Shown here piece after piece: positions 38,820-50,450 of a stretch of 64,000 bases of DNA; position 1 is the stretch's first letter; each line of letters begins with the position of its first letter. Source of the DNA: Rubrimonas cliftonensis (GTDB lineage: Bacteria; Pseudomonadota; Alphaproteobacteria; Rhodobacterales; Rhodobacteraceae); the NCBI RefSeq assembly GCF_900107585.1, contig NZ_FNQM01000001.1:124001-188000 (forward strand). Reading direction: 5' to 3'. Made by a program: the position numbers and the translations under genes. Under the pieces are notes generated by a model. That model was given only the letters and a program-made list of their open reading frames with translations. It searched no databases and had not been told where the DNA came from.

Positions 38820-39700
38820 TCTATTCGGTGCGGCACAAGACGATCTACCGCTACGCCGACCCGGTGACGCTCTCCTCCCACCGCCTGCGGCTCAGCCCGC
38901 GCACGACGCCGCGCCAGAGCGTGCGGCGCTTCCGGCTCGAGATAAGCCCGGCGAGCCACACCCTCGTCGCCGAACGCGACCCTTTCGGCAACGCCGCTCA
39001 TCTGCTGGAGATCCGCGAGAGCCACGCAGCGCTCTCCATCGAGGCCCGTTCGGTCGTGGAGGTGCAGGCGGAGGAGCCCGAGCTCGGCTTCACGCCCTGG
39101 GAGGCCGCCGTCGCCGCCGCCCGCGCGCCCGAAGGGCCGAATGCGCTCGCCGCGAGCGGCTTCGCGTTTCCCTCGCACTACACCGGCGCGGACGACGCGC
39201 TTGAGGACTTCGCGCGCGAGAGCTTCGCCCCAGGCCGTCCGGTGCTGGAGGCCGCGCGCGACCTGACGGCGCGCATCTTTCGCGATTTCGCCTACGACCC
39301 GGCCGCCACCGACGCCGCGACCACCGCGAAGGAGAGCTGCGCCGCCCGCGCCGGCGTGTGTCAGGACTTCGCGCATGTGTTCCTCGCCGGCTGCCGGGCG
39401 CTCGGCGTGCCCGCGCGCTACGTCTCGGGCTACCTGCTGACGCGCCCGCCGGAAGGGCAGGAGAAGCTGGTCGGGGCCGACGCCAGCCACGCCTGGGTCT
39501 CGGTCTGGTGCCCGGTGGCGGGCTGGGTGGACTTCGATCCGACCAACGACTGCATCCCAGGCCTTGAGCACGTCACCTGCGCCTGGGGGCGCGACTATGG
39601 CGACGTCGGGCCGGTCACGGGCGTCGTGCTCGGCGGCGGCGGCCACACGCTGGAGGTGGCGGTGGACGTCTCCCCGGTCGCCGAACCCGCCATCGGCTGA
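38816..39700 (+). CDS. Transglutaminase family protein
   Basis: A 294-residue protein starting at the ATG that overlaps the previous stop (ATGA). An N-terminal transglutaminase N domain (MIYSVRHKTIYRYADPVTLSSHRLRLSPR) is followed by a papain-like core. The triad is visible as Cys182 (RAGVCQDFAHVF), His225 (DASHAWVSVW) and Asp241 (WVDFDPTN). Such bacterial proteins usually act as peptidases or amidases rather than cross-linking enzymes. It is the third gene of the ATP-grasp/alpha-E cluster. An Anbu-type proteasome-like peptidase, often found next, is absent; nadC is convergent 12 nt away. Confidence 0.88.
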   Translation: MIYSVRHKTIYRYADPVTLSSHRLRLSPRTTPRQSVRRFRLEISPASHTLVAERDPFGNAAHLLEIRESHAALSIEARSVVEVQAEEPELGFTPWEAAVAAARAPEGPNALAASGFAFPSHYTGADDALEDFARESFAPGRPVLEAARDLTARIFRDFAYDPAATDAATTAKESCAARAGVCQDFAHVFLAGCRALGVPARYVSGYLLTRPPEGQEKLVGADASHAWVSVWCPVAGWVDFDPTNDCIPGLEHVTCAWGRDYGDVGPVTGVVLGGGGHTLEVAVDVSPVAEPAIG

Positions 39701-39712
39701 GCCGCGGGGCCG

Positions 39713-40591
39713 TCAGACGAAGTCTAGCCCGAGGTCGAGCACCGGGGCGCTGTGGGTCAGCGCGCCGGTCGATAGCAGGTCGACGCCGGTTTCGGCGATC
39801 GCCGGGGCCGTCGCCAGCGTGACGCCGCCCGAGGCCTCCGCCACCGCGCGCCCGCCGATCATCGCCACCGCCTCGCGCAGCGTCTCTGGCGCCATGTTGT
39901 CGAGCAGCGCGGCGTCGGCCCCGCCGGCGGCCAGAACCTCCGCGAGCTGCTCCAGCGTGTCGACCTCGATCTCGACCTTCATCATGTGGCCGGCGTAGGC
40001 GCGCGCCCGCGCCAGCGCCGCCTCAATCCCGCCGCAGGCCGCGATGTGGTTGTCCTTTATGAGGATGGCGTCGTCGAGGCCGTAGCGGTGCGCGCCGCCG
40101 CCCCCGGCGCGCACGGCGTGCTTCTCCAGCGCGCGCAGCAGCGGCGTCGTCTTTCGCGTCGCGGCGACCGTGGCGCGGGTGTGCGCGACCGCGTCGGCGA
40201 AGCGCCGGGTCAGCGTCGCGACCCCCGAGAGCCGCCCGGCGAAGTTCAGCGCCACCCGCTCCGCGGTGAGGATCGAGCGCGCCGAGCCCGAGACGGCGAG
40301 CAGGCGCGCGCCCGCCGCCACCCGGTCGCCGTCGGCGGCGCAGGCCTCCACGCTCAAGCCGGGGTCCACCAGCGCGAAGGCGAGGCGCGCGACGTCCAGC
40401 CCCGCCGCGACGCCAGCCTCGCGCGCGACGAGCAGCGCCTCCGCGCGCGTCCCCTCGGGGATCGTCGCGTCGGTGGTGACGTCGCCGGCCCGCCCGAGAT
40501 CCTCCAGCAGCGCGGCGCGCACGACCGGCTCCAGCATCACGCGGGGCAGAGGGGCGAGGGGCAGAGGGGCGAGGGAGAGCGGCTCTGTCAT
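39713..40591 (-). CDS. nadC: Nicotinate-nucleotide diphosphorylase (quinolinate phosphoribosyltransferase)
   Basis: Converts quinolinate and PRPP to nicotinate mononucleotide with loss of CO2, the third step of de novo NAD synthesis. 292 residues from the ATG at 40591, which overlaps the nadB stop by 4 nt. Visible motifs are [39 protein letters not shown], and [40 protein letters not shown] with the conserved Arg/Lys/His substrate residues. EVEV-type [15 protein letters not shown] and STGALTHS also match. It is the last gene of nadA-B-C. Confidence 0.96.
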   Translation of the reverse strand: MTEPLSLAPLPLAPLPRVMLEPVVRAALLEDLGRAGDVTTDATIPEGTRAEALLVAREAGVAAGLDVARLAFALVDPGLSVEACAADGDRVAAGARLLAVSGSARSILTAERVALNFAGRLSGVATLTRRFADAVAHTRATVAATRKTTPLLRALEKHAVRAGGGGAHRYGLDDAILIKDNHIAACGGIEAALARARAYAGHMMKVEIEVDTLEQLAEVLAAGGADAALLDNMAPETLREAVAMIGGRAVAEASGGVTLATAPAIAETGVDLLSTGALTHSAPVLDLGLDFV

Positions 40592-42180
40592 CGCGTGTCG
40601 GTCTCCGCGGCGTCGCGGATGGCCAGCGCCTCCGCCAGGGTGATGTCCGTCGAGGCCGGTCCGGCGCCCGTGTCGGGAAAGTCGCGCCGCCAGTGCCCGC
40701 CGCGGCTCTCCTCCCGCCGCAGGGCGGCGGCGGCGATCAGCGTGGCGGCGGCGGCCATGTTGAGGCAGTCGCGCGAGCGCGGCGCCGCAGCCCGCTCGAA
40801 GGCCGCGATGCGGCGCAGCGCCTCCGTCAGGCCTTCGGCGTCGCGCTCCACGCCGACGAGGTCGCTCATCGTCCGGCGCAGGGCGGCGGTCTCGGCGGCG
40901 ATGTCCACGGCGGCGGCGTCGCGCGAGGGGAGCGGCGCGGGCCGGGGCGTCCGGCGCGGGGCCGCGGTCGGCTCGATCCCCTGCAGGTCGCCGGCGATCC
41001 GGGCGCCGAAGGCCAGCGCCTCCAGCAACGAGTTCGAGGCGAGGCGGTTGGCGCCGTGCAGCCCCGTGCGCGCCGTCTCGCCGCAGACCCAGAGGCCCGG
41101 CAGCGAGGACCGGCCGCGCGCGTCGGTCCGCACTCCGCCCATGTGGTAGTGCTGGGCGGGCGCGACCGGGATCGGCTCGCGCGCGGGGTCGATCCCGGCG
41201 GCGCGGCAATGGGCGGCGATGGTCGGGAACCGCTCGGGAAACCGCGCGCCCACCGCCTGCCGCGCATCGAGGAACACCGGCTCGCCCCGGCTGACGCGGG
41301 CGTGGATCGCCCGGGCCACCACGTCGCGCGGCGCGAGTTCGGCGTCGGGATGGATCGCCGGCATGAACCGCGCGCCGGTCGCGTCGATCAGCGTCGCTCC
41401 CTCGCCGCGCAGCGCCTCGGAGGCGAGCGGCGCAGGGTCGGTCGCCACGGCGAGGCCGGTCGGGTGGAACTGCACGAATTCCGGGTCGGAGATCAGCGCG
41501 CCGGCGCGCGCCGCCATCCCCAGCCCTGCGCCGCGCACCGATGGCGGGTTCGTCGTGACGGCGTAGAGGCCGCCGACGCCGCCCGTGGCGAGCACCGTCG
41601 CGCGTGCGCGGAACACCAGCGGCTCGCCGTAGGGATCGTCCGAGCGCGCGGCCATCACGCCCGCCACGCGGCCGTCCTCGACGAGCAGATCGCCCGCCCG
41701 CACGCCCTCCACCACCGTGATCGAGGGCGCCGCCCGCGCGGCGGCGATGAGGGCGGCCATGATCGCCGCGCCGGCGCCGTCGCCCTTCACCCGCACGATG
41801 CGGGCGAAGGAATGGGCGGCCTCGCGCGACTGGGCGAGCCGGCCCTCGGCGTCCCGGTCGAAGGGGGCGCCGTATTCGAGCAGATCGTCGATGCGGGCGG
41901 CGGCCTCGCGGGCGACCGCCAGCGCCACGTCGGGGTCGACGCCGCCGGCGCCGGCGGCGACCGTGTCGCGCGCATGCGCCTCGGCGCTGTCGCCGACGCC
42001 GATCGCCGCCGCCACGCCGCCCTGCGCCCAGGCGCTGGAGGCGCCGGCGCCGAGCGGGTCGGGCGAGAGCACCGCGCAGGGCGCCGGCGCCATCTTGAGG
42101 GCGGTGAAAAGTCCCGCAAGGCCGGCGCCGACGATCAGCGCGCCGCCTGCGTCGAACATGGTGTCGGGGGGGGATCTCAT
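40588..42180 (-). CDS. nadB: L-aspartate oxidase
   Basis: Flavoenzyme oxidising L-aspartate to iminoaspartate for quinolinate synthesis, 530 residues. The FAD dinucleotide motif is [15 protein letters not shown]. Active-site segments are [33 protein letters not shown], and [48 protein letters not shown]. The start is taken at 42180; an ATG at 42159 ([13 protein letters not shown]) is equally close to the family N-terminus. A run of Gs lies between the two. It is 127 nt downstream of nadA and translationally coupled to nadC. Confidence 0.95.
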   Translation of the reverse strand: MRSPPDTMFDAGGALIVGAGLAGLFTALKMAPAPCAVLSPDPLGAGASSAWAQGGVAAAIGVGDSAEAHARDTVAAGAGGVDPDVALAVAREAAARIDDLLEYGAPFDRDAEGRLAQSREAAHSFARIVRVKGDGAGAAIMAALIAAARAAPSITVVEGVRAGDLLVEDGRVAGVMAARSDDPYGEPLVFRARATVLATGGVGGLYAVTTNPPSVRGAGLGMAARAGALISDPEFVQFHPTGLAVATDPAPLASEALRGEGATLIDATGARFMPAIHPDAELAPRDVVARAIHARVSRGEPVFLDARQAVGARFPERFPTIAAHCRAAGIDPAREPIPVAPAQHYHMGGVRTDARGRSSLPGLWVCGETARTGLHGANRLASNSLLEALAFGARIAGDLQGIEPTAAPRRTPRPAPLPSRDAAAVDIAAETAALRRTMSDLVGVERDAEGLTEALRRIAAFERAAAPRSRDCLNMAAAATLIAAAALRREESRGGHWRRDFPDTGAGPASTDITLAEALAIRDAAETDTR

Positions 42181-42307
42181 GCTGCTCGGCGTCCTGCGGA
42201 ATGTCGGTTGCGCCGTCCGGCGCCCGTCGCCCGCGCCCTAGGGGAAGGGCGCGCCGGCGCCAGACGTCGGCGGCGCCCGCATCGGGCGCGCGCCGACGCG
42301 CCGGCGC

Positions 42308-43375
42308 TCAATGCCGGGTGGGCTTCGCGCCGAGGTCGATCATCGCCTGCACCGCCCGCGCCGCCGGCGCGATGAGATGCTCGGGCACGACGACCTCCTC
42401 GGTCATCGTGTGCAGCGACCACAGCACGTTCTCCAGCGTGATCCGCTTCATGTGCGGGCAGATGTTGCAGGGCCGCACGAATTCGGTCTCGGGCAGCTCG
42501 GACGCCACGTTGTCCGACATCGAGCACTCCGTCACCATGACCACCTTGCGCGGCTTCTCGCGCCGGACCCAGTTGATCATGTCGGCGGTGGAGCCCGAGA
42601 AGTCCGCCTCGTCGATGACCGCCGGCGGGCATTCGGGGTGGGCGATGATCGCGGTGTCGGGGTCGGCCTCGCGGTAGGCGCGCAGCTCCTCGGGCGTGAA
42701 GCGCTCGTGCACCATGCAGGCGCCCTCCCACCACACGACGCGCTTGCTCACCTGCCGCGCCACGTTGCGCGCGAGATAGCCGTCGGGCGTCATGATGACC
42801 GTGTCGCCCGGCATCGCCTCGACCACCTGCGCGGCGTTGGCGGAGGTGCAGCAGATGTCGGACGCCGCCTTCACCTCGGCGGTGGTGTTGACGTAGCTGA
42901 CGACCTTCGCGCCGGGATACTGCGCCCGCATCCCCTCGATGTCCTTCGCGGTGATCGAGGAGGCGAGCGAGCAGCCGGCGCGGCTGTCGGGGATCAGAAC
43001 GGTCTTTTCAGGGCTGAGGATCTTGGAGGTCTCGGCCATGAAGTGCACGCCGCACTGCACGATCACCGGCGCCTCGGTGCGCGCGGCCTCGATCGCCAGC
43101 GCAAGGCTGTCTCCGCGGAAGTCCGACACGCCGTGGAAGATCTCGGGCGTCATGTAGTTGTGGCCGAGGATGACGGCGCCGCGCTCCTTCTTCAGCGCCT
43201 TGATGGCGCGGATGTAGGGCGCGTGGAGCATCCAGTCCGGCTCGGGGATGACCCGTGCGACGCGGGCGTATTCCGCCGCGGTTTCGCGCGCCGCAGCCGC
43301 GGACGGGGCCAGATCATAGGCGCCCGCGAGCGCGGCGCGCGCGGCCTTGAGGTCTTGGGCGGCGTTGATCCGCAT
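42308..43375 (-). CDS. nadA: Quinolinate synthase A
   Basis: [4Fe-4S] enzyme condensing iminoaspartate with dihydroxyacetone phosphate to quinolinate, 355 residues. Diagnostic segments are [81 protein letters not shown], and [20 protein letters not shown]. The cluster cysteines are expected at VQCG, HPEC and NIC. It is the first gene of nadA-B-C. A clear palindrome lies 24-47 nt upstream of the start, so NAD-dependent repression is likely. Confidence 0.96.
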   Translation of the reverse strand: MRINAAQDLKAARAALAGAYDLAPSAAAARETAAEYARVARVIPEPDWMLHAPYIRAIKALKKERGAVILGHNYMTPEIFHGVSDFRGDSLALAIEAARTEAPVIVQCGVHFMAETSKILSPEKTVLIPDSRAGCSLASSITAKDIEGMRAQYPGAKVVSYVNTTAEVKAASDICCTSANAAQVVEAMPGDTVIMTPDGYLARNVARQVSKRVVWWEGACMVHERFTPEELRAYREADPDTAIIAHPECPPAVIDEADFSGSTADMINWVRREKPRKVVMVTECSMSDNVASELPETEFVRPCNICPHMKRITLENVLWSLHTMTEEVVVPEHLIAPAARAVQAMIDLGAKPTRH

Positions 43376-43399
43376 GGTCTCTCTCCCTCTGCGCCCGCT

Positions 43400-43422
43400 T
43401 TAATGCTCAACCTGAGCATAAA
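43400..43422. promoter_or_regulatory. Palindromic operator upstream of nadABC
   Basis: ATGCTCA-ACC-TGAGCAT (43403-43419) is a perfect 7-bp inverted repeat with a 3-nt centre. It is extended by TT/AA pairs to 43400-43422, and sits 24-47 nt upstream of the nadA start. It is AT-richer than its surroundings, so it may also overlap promoter elements. Its place suits a repressor of NAD synthesis such as NadQ or NrtR; which one is inference. Confidence 0.72.
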
Positions 43423-43593
43423 GGCGGCGCGCCTCGCTCGTCCATGAGATGGGGGTGTCGCGGTGACGCTGTCAAGGTATGGTCACGAAGCAGGCGCCGG
43501 GGCGGCGCAGGCGGCGCGTCGATGGGCGCCGCGCTTTGGGGGCGGTCGGGCCGGACTACGCCTTGCGGGCGGCCCGCAACGGGAGGATCGGCA

Positions 43594-44757
43594 GTGTTCA
43601 ACGCGTCCATGGGCTTCGCGCTCGGCGAGGAGATCGAGGCGCTGCGCGACGTCGTGCGCCGCTTCGCGCAGGAGCGCGTCGCGCCGCTGGCCGCGGAGAT
43701 CGACCGCGACAACGCGTTTCCGCATCGCCTGTGGCGCGAGATGGGCGCGCTCGGCCTGCTCGGCGTCACCGCGCCGGAGGCGTATGGCGGCGCGGCCATG
43801 GGCTACCTCGCCCATTGCGTCTGCGTGGAGGAGATCAGCCGCGCCTCGGCCTCCGTCGGCCTCAGCTACGGCGCGCACTCCAACCTCTGCGTGAACCAGA
43901 TCACGCTTAACGGCACGCCGGCCCAGCGCGAAAAGTACCTGCCGAAGCTCGTGAGCGGCGAGCATGTCGGCGCGCTGGCGATGAGCGAGCCGGGCGCGGG
44001 CTCCGACGTCGTGTCGATGAAGCTGCGCGCGGTCAGGCGCAACGACCGCTATGTGCTGACGGGCTCGAAGATGTGGATCACCAACGGCCCCGACGCCGAC
44101 ACCCTCGTGGTCTACGCCAAGACCGACCCCGAGGCCGGCTCCAGGGGCATCACGGCGTTCCTCGTCGAGAAGGGCTTGGCCGGCTTCTCCACCGCGCAGA
44201 AACTCGACAAGCTGGGGATGCGCGGCTCCAACACCTGCGAGCTGGTGTTCGACGGCTGCGAGGTGCCCTTCGAGAACGTGCTGGGCGAGGAGGGGCGCGG
44301 CGTGCGCGTGCTGATGTCCGGCCTCGACTATGAGCGCGTCGTGCTGGCGGGCGGGCCGGTGGGCATCATGGCCGCCTGTCTCGACGTCGTCATGCCCTAT
44401 GTGCGCGAGCGCGAGCAGTTCGGCCGCCCCATCGGCGAGTTCCAGCTGATGCAGGGCAAGCTCGCCGACATGTATGTGTCGACGAACGCCGCGCGCGCCT
44501 ACGTCTATGCGGTGGCGCAGGCCTGCGACCGCGGCGAGACCACACGGCAGGACGCCGCCGGCTGCCTGCTCTTCGCCTCCGAGCGCGCAACGCAGGTCGC
44601 GCTGGAGGCGATACAGGCGCTCGGCGGCAACGGCTACGTCAACGACTACCCCACGGGGCGCCTGCTGCGCGACGCCAAGCTCTACGAGATCGGCGCCGGC
44701 ACGCAGGAGATAAGGCGCATGCTGATCGGGCGGGAGATTTTCGGGGCGGGCGCATGA
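43594..44757 (+). CDS. ivd: Isovaleryl-CoA dehydrogenase
   Basis: FAD-dependent acyl-CoA dehydrogenase for the third step of leucine breakdown, 387 residues. The start is the GTG at 43594, with GGGAGGA 7 nt upstream; an ATG at 43609 is the alternative. The flavin motif is [17 protein letters not shown] and [19 protein letters not shown]. The predicted catalytic base is Glu247 in [17 protein letters not shown], the helix-G position used by isovaleryl-CoA and long-chain enzymes rather than the usual C-terminal Glu. [40 protein letters not shown] closes the protein. mccB and mccA lie downstream, which supports the isovaleryl assignment. Confidence 0.93.
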   Translation: MFNASMGFALGEEIEALRDVVRRFAQERVAPLAAEIDRDNAFPHRLWREMGALGLLGVTAPEAYGGAAMGYLAHCVCVEEISRASASVGLSYGAHSNLCVNQITLNGTPAQREKYLPKLVSGEHVGALAMSEPGAGSDVVSMKLRAVRRNDRYVLTGSKMWITNGPDADTLVVYAKTDPEAGSRGITAFLVEKGLAGFSTAQKLDKLGMRGSNTCELVFDGCEVPFENVLGEEGRGVRVLMSGLDYERVVLAGGPVGIMAACLDVVMPYVREREQFGRPIGEFQLMQGKLADMYVSTNAARAYVYAVAQACDRGETTRQDAAGCLLFASERATQVALEAIQALGGNGYVNDYPTGRLLRDAKLYEIGAGTQEIRRMLIGREIFGAGA

Positions 44758-44774
44758 GGCGCGCCGTCCGGCCG

Positions 44775-45314
44775 CTAGATCACACCGCTCGGGTCGAAGC
44801 CGCACTGCTCGGCGATCTTGCCGAAGGAGGCGGTGAAGCCGGTCAGCGAAAAGGTCTGCGTCCACTGCGGCGAGATGCCGACATGCACCATCGCGCCGTT
44901 GCGCATCGCGCGCAGAACGGGCGTCACCACGTCCTGATCGAGAAAGATTTGGCCGATCCGGTACATCGGCCCGTCCTCGCTTTCGCCGGTGTGCATCGAC
45001 GCGGGAAACAGCGTCCCGTCGTCGAACAGGAAGGCCGTCGTCGCGCCGTCGACCATGGCGGTGGGCTGGCCCCGCATGGCGCGCTCGACGACCTCGACAT
45101 GGGGCGGCTCGTGCGTCTCGCCGTCGATCAGCCCCGCGACGACCGAGAGCGTGGGGTCGCCGTCGCCGCCCGTCCACGCCCGGCATTCGGTGTAGGCGTG
45201 CTCCTCGCCGAAGGAGTGCGTGACCGTCACGCTCCAGTCTCCGAACTCCCAGTAGGCGTCCTCGCTGGCGATTGCGGGGGCTGTGGCGAGCAGAAGGATG
45301 GCGGCGATGCGCAT
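44775..45314 (-). CDS. Hypothetical exported protein
   Basis: A 179-residue protein, with the start chosen at the ATG 45314 ([17 protein letters not shown]), which gives a clean signal peptide and an AAGGAC ribosome binding site about 10 nt upstream. The mature part begins EDAYWEFGDWSVTV. It is strand-rich with two cysteines (TECRAW and EQCGFDP) that could form a disulfide. It resembles small periplasmic proteins related to invasion-associated-locus-B-like domains (WxxGDWxV, GMYRIGQIF-like segment, a late AEQCG), but this is only a pattern match. It lies on the opposite strand within the leucine cluster, so it is probably unrelated to that pathway. Confidence 0.55.
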   Translation of the reverse strand: MRIAAILLLATAPAIASEDAYWEFGDWSVTVTHSFGEEHAYTECRAWTGGDGDPTLSVVAGLIDGETHEPPHVEVVERAMRGQPTAMVDGATTAFLFDDGTLFPASMHTGESEDGPMYRIGQIFLDQDVVTPVLRAMRNGAMVHVGISPQWTQTFSLTGFTASFGKIAEQCGFDPSGVI

Positions 45315-45418
45315 GGCGGGGATGTCCTTGCAGGGGCTGGCGGTTTCGCTGCGAGGCGCGCAGGCTGGCCCGGCCTGCGTGAACATGGTGTGAAGGCGCG
45401 GGCTGCGGAGAGGATGGA

Positions 45419-45889
45419 ATGCGCAGGGTGATCGTCGCCGGACTGACGGCCGCGCTGATCGGCGGAGGCGAGGGCGCGGCGCGCGCCGCCGAGCCGCCCG
45501 GCCCGATCGAAGGCGCGGCGGCGCTGGAGGCGTGCATGACGGACGAGGAGCACGGCGACACCTGCGTGGGCCTGATCTCCGACCCCTGTTTCGAGGCGCC
45601 TGGCGGCTGGACGACGCAGGGCATGGTCGAATGCTTCGGCGCCGAGACCGCCGCGTGGGACGCGCTGCTCAACGCCTACTGGCCGCGGGTGACGGAGCAC
45701 GAGAGCCACGCCGCCGAGGCGCTGCTGTCGGCGCAACGCGCCTGGATCGCGTGGCGCGACGCCGACTGCCTGTTCCATCGCCTCCGCCACCAGGGCGGCA
45801 CGATGGGCCGCGTCGCCAGCGCGGCCTGCGTGCGCGACCACACCGCCCAGCGCGTGCTGGACTTCCGCTTCTGGCTGATGGACCCCTGA
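45419..45889 (+). CDS. DUF1311 (LprI-like) exported protein
   Basis: A 156-residue protein with an N-terminal signal peptide ([24 protein letters not shown]). The C-terminal half has the DUF1311/LprI pattern: a helical segment [37 protein letters not shown], then [27 protein letters not shown], with conserved cysteines. LprI-type proteins can inhibit lysozyme, but most members are uncharacterised. The gene ends 1 nt before mccB, so it may be cotranscribed with it. Confidence 0.75.
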   Translation: MRRVIVAGLTAALIGGGEGAARAAEPPGPIEGAAALEACMTDEEHGDTCVGLISDPCFEAPGGWTTQGMVECFGAETAAWDALLNAYWPRVTEHESHAAEALLSAQRAWIAWRDADCLFHRLRHQGGTMGRVASAACVRDHTAQRVLDFRFWLMDP

Positions 45890-45890
45890 G

Positions 45891-47498
<1,608 letters not shown>

Positions 47499-47501
47499 GA
47501 C

Positions 47502-47891
47502 ATGTTCGCCGTCACAGGGCTCTACGCGCTCCCGCTCACGTTCCTTCTGATCCTGCTCAGCCTCCGCGTCATCGCCGCCCGGCGGCGCTCGCGCATCCCG
47601 CTGGGGGCGGAAGGGGACGCGGGGCTGCTGCGCGCGGCGCGGGCGCAGGGCAACTGCGCGGAGTACGCCCCGCTCGGCCTGCTGCTGCTGGCGCTCGCCG
47701 AGGCCAACGGCGCGCCGGGCCTCGCGCTGCACGCGCTGGGACTGATCCTCGTTTCGGGCCGCGCCCTGCACGCGCTCGGCGTCTCGCGCGCGCCGGAGGA
47801 TTTCCGCCTGCGCGTCGCCGGCATGGCGCTGACCTTCACGGCGCTCGGCTGCGGCGCGATGACGGCGGCCTTCTACGGGGTCGCGGCGTGA
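47502..47891 (+). CDS. MAPEG family membrane protein
   Basis: A 129-residue integral membrane protein with about four hydrophobic helices. The pattern R-A-x-x-A-x-x-N-x-x-E-Y-A-P-L (RAARAQGNCAEYAPLGLLLLALAE) is the MAPEG signature for glutathione-dependent or related membrane enzymes. LHALGLILVSGRALHALGVS and VAGMALTFTALG complete the fold. It starts 3 nt after mccB. Its 3' end overlaps the convergent acetyltransferase gene by 19 nt. The enzymatic role is unknown. Confidence 0.82.
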   Translation: MFAVTGLYALPLTFLLILLSLRVIAARRRSRIPLGAEGDAGLLRAARAQGNCAEYAPLGLLLLALAEANGAPGLALHALGLILVSGRALHALGVSRAPEDFRLRVAGMALTFTALGCGAMTAAFYGVAA

Positions 47892-48388
47892 GCGGCGCCG
47901 GGGCCGACGGGCAGGGCGCGCCACGCCGCCCACGGCTGGTCCCGCCCCGGATAGGCGACGGGCGCGAGCGGCCACGCCGCCACCATCGCCCTGAACGCCG
48001 CGCCCACGGCCGCGTCGAGCCCTTCGCGGCTGTCGGGGCGCACCCACCAGAACGCCATCGCCGCAAAGCCCGCGCGGTCGCTGGGATAGACGTAGGCGCA
48101 GCCGAGCGTGCGGCTCTCGTCGGGCGCGACGACGGTGTAGGCGAAGGAATGGCCCTGCGTGAATTCACGCTCGTGCCAGCCGAGGTCGACGCGGTTCTCG
48201 TGCAGCGTCAGCCCTTCGGGCCAGCGGCTGTCGGGGTCCATCGCGCCGCGCAGCGTCGCTGCGCTCGCCATGACCGCCTCGAAATCGCTCTCGGCGTCGG
48301 CCAGCCGCAGCGGGCGCAGCGTGAAGGCGCCGCCCTCAACGCGAAGGGGCGGGGCGAAGCCGGGCGGAAGGAGCGGGCGGCGATACAT
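47873..48388 (-). CDS. GNAT-like N-acetyltransferase
   Basis: A 171-residue protein from the ATG at 48388 (MYRRPLLPPGFAPPLRVEGGAFTLRPL). FTLRPLRLADAESDFEAVMAS is the usual N-terminal GNAT segment. AYTVVAPDESRTLGCAYVYPSDR is the central beta-strand pair, and MAFWWVRPDSREGLDAAVGAAFRAMVAAW covers the region of the acetyl-CoA loop and helix. The classic Q/RxxGxG/A loop is poorly conserved. It lies convergent to the MAPEG gene and divergent from mccA (50-nt gap). The substrate is unknown. Confidence 0.68.
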   Translation of the reverse strand: MYRRPLLPPGFAPPLRVEGGAFTLRPLRLADAESDFEAVMASAATLRGAMDPDSRWPEGLTLHENRVDLGWHEREFTQGHSFAYTVVAPDESRTLGCAYVYPSDRAGFAAMAFWWVRPDSREGLDAAVGAAFRAMVAAWPLAPVAYPGRDQPWAAWRALPVGPGAAHAATP

Positions 48389-48438
48389 CGCGCGACGCTC
48401 GCGCGGCGCCGCGCGCCTGTCAACACGGAGGTCGCGCC

Positions 48439-50406
48439 ATGCTGAGATCCGTCCTGATCGCCAACCGCGGCGAGATCGCCGTGCGCATCGCGGCAACCTG
48501 CCGCCGCCTCGGCATCCGCACCGTCGCGGTGTTCTCCGACGCCGACGCCGGCGCGATGCACGTCGCGGCCTGCGACGAGGCCGTGCGCATCGGCCCGGCC
48601 GCCGCCGCCGAGAGCTACCTGCGCGGCGAGGCGATCATCGCCGCGGCGCTGGCTGCCGGCGCCGAGGCCATCCACCCCGGCTACGGCTTTCTCAGCGAGA
48701 ACGCCGGTTTCGCCGAGGCGGTCGGCGCTGCGGGCCTAGTGTGGATCGGCCCGCCGTCGGGCGCGATCCGCGCCATGGGCCTCAAGGACGCCGCCAAGGC
48801 GCGGATGGAGGCCGCCGGCGTCCCGATCGTGCCCGGCTGGCACGGGGCGGAACAGGACGCGCGCTTCCTCGCCGGCTGCGCGGCAGAGATCGGCTTTCCG
48901 GTGCTGATCAAGGCGCGCGCCGGCGGCGGCGGCAAGGGGATGCGCCTGGTGGAGCGCGCGGCGGACTTCGCCGAGGCGCTGGAGAGCGCCGCCCGCGAGG
49001 CCGCCTCCAGCTTCGGCGACGGCGCGGTGCTGGTGGAGAAATACGTCGCCACGCCGCGCCATGTCGAGGTGCAGGTCTTCGCCGACGCGCACGGTAACGC
49101 CGTCCACCTCTTCGAGCGCGACTGTTCGCTCCAGCGCCGCCACCAGAAGGTGATCGAGGAGGCGCCGGCCCCCGGCATGACGCCCGAGATGCGCGCCGAG
49201 ATGGGCGCAGCGGCGGTGCGGGCCGCGCAGGCGGTCGGCTATGTCGGCGCCGGCACGGTGGAGTTCATCGCCGACGCCAGCGAGGGGCTGCGGCCGGATC
49301 GCTTCTATTTCATGGAGATGAACACCCGTCTTCAGGTGGAGCATCCGGTGACGGAGGCCGTCTGCGGCGTCGACCTCGTCGAATGGCAGCTCCGCGTCGC
49401 GAGCGGCGAGCCGCTGCCGCGCGCGCAGGCGGCGCTGGGGCTCGACGGCTGGGCGGTGGAGGCGCGGCTCTACGCCGAGGACGCCGCCGCCGGCTTCCTG
49501 CCGGCGACCGGGCGGCTGCGCCGGCTGCGCCTGCCGTCCTCGGTGCGCGTCGACGCGGGCGTGCGCGAGGGCGACACGGTGACGCCGCACTATGACCCGA
49601 TGATCGCGAAGCTCATCGCCCATGCGCCGACGCGGGAGGCCGCGTTCGCGCAGCTGGCGGCGGCGCTCGACACGGTCGAGGCCGCCGGCTGCGTCGTCAA
49701 TGCGGGGTTTCTGGCGCGGCTCCTGCGCCATGGGGACGTCGCCGCCGGGCGCGTCGACACCGGGCTTATCGCGCGCGCCGGAGCGGCGCTCGCAGACGAC
49801 CCCGCGCCGGCGCCGCTCGACTGGGCGCTCGCCGCCGCGGCGGCGCTCGACCTGGGCGCATGCGGGGATGTCCAGTCCGGCGACGTCTGGTCGGCGCGCG
49901 ACGGCTGGCGCGCTTGGGGCCGCGCGCTCGCAGCGGCCGAATTCGACGGCGGCGCGGTCAGGCTCCACCGTGAGGGCCCGGCCTGGGCCTGCGAGACGCC
50001 CGCCGGCCCCGTGACGGCGACGCTCCTCGCCTTCGGCGACGGCGCGTGGAGCGCCGCGGTCGAGGGCCGGGCGCAGCGCGCGACGGCCGTTCGCGAGGGG
50101 CTGGCCGTCGACGTTTTCCGCGCCGGCCGCGCCCATCGCTTCCGGCTGACCGACCCGCTTGCCGGCTTCGTCGAGGCCGCCTCGGCCTCCGGCGACGTCC
50201 GCGCGCCAATGCCCGGGCTGGTCAAGGCCGTCCATGTCGCCGCCGGCGACGCCGTGGCGCAGGGCGACCGCGTCGCGACGCTGGAGGCGATGAAGATGGA
50301 GCACGCCCTGCGCGCGCCTCTGGCGGGCGTGGTCGCCCGGCTCGACGTCGCGCCCGGAGACCTCGTGGAGGACGGCGCGCTGCTGGCCACGATCGAGGCC
50401 GTCTGA
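48439..50406 (+). CDS. mccA: Methylcrotonoyl-CoA carboxylase alpha subunit (biotin carboxylase + BCCP)
   Basis: A 655-residue subunit carrying biotin carboxylase and the biotin carrier domain. GGAGG precedes the ATG. It starts MLRSVLIANRGEIAVRIAATCRRLGIRTVAVFSDADAG. The ATP-grasp glycine loop ARAGGGGKGMRLV, FERDCSLQRRHQKVIEEAPAP, MNTRLQVEHPVTEAVCGVDLVEWQL and DPMIAKLIAHA are all visible. The biotinylated Lys619 is in EAMKMEHALRAP at the C-terminus. The acyl-CoA carboxylase alpha subunits are similar to each other; location with ivd and mccB favours MccA. Confidence 0.93.
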   Translation: MLRSVLIANRGEIAVRIAATCRRLGIRTVAVFSDADAGAMHVAACDEAVRIGPAAAAESYLRGEAIIAAALAAGAEAIHPGYGFLSENAGFAEAVGAAGLVWIGPPSGAIRAMGLKDAAKARMEAAGVPIVPGWHGAEQDARFLAGCAAEIGFPVLIKARAGGGGKGMRLVERAADFAEALESAAREAASSFGDGAVLVEKYVATPRHVEVQVFADAHGNAVHLFERDCSLQRRHQKVIEEAPAPGMTPEMRAEMGAAAVRAAQAVGYVGAGTVEFIADASEGLRPDRFYFMEMNTRLQVEHPVTEAVCGVDLVEWQLRVASGEPLPRAQAALGLDGWAVEARLYAEDAAAGFLPATGRLRRLRLPSSVRVDAGVREGDTVTPHYDPMIAKLIAHAPTREAAFAQLAAALDTVEAAGCVVNAGFLARLLRHGDVAAGRVDTGLIARAGAALADDPAPAPLDWALAAAAALDLGACGDVQSGDVWSARDGWRAWGRALAAAEFDGGAVRLHREGPAWACETPAGPVTATLLAFGDGAWSAAVEGRAQRATAVREGLAVDVFRAGRAHRFRLTDPLAGFVEAASASGDVRAPMPGLVKAVHVAAGDAVAQGDRVATLEAMKMEHALRAPLAGVVARLDVAPGDLVEDGALLATIEAV

Positions 50407-50450
50407 CGTCGCGGCGATGACGCGCCGCATCAAAACCTGTCCATTCCGGA

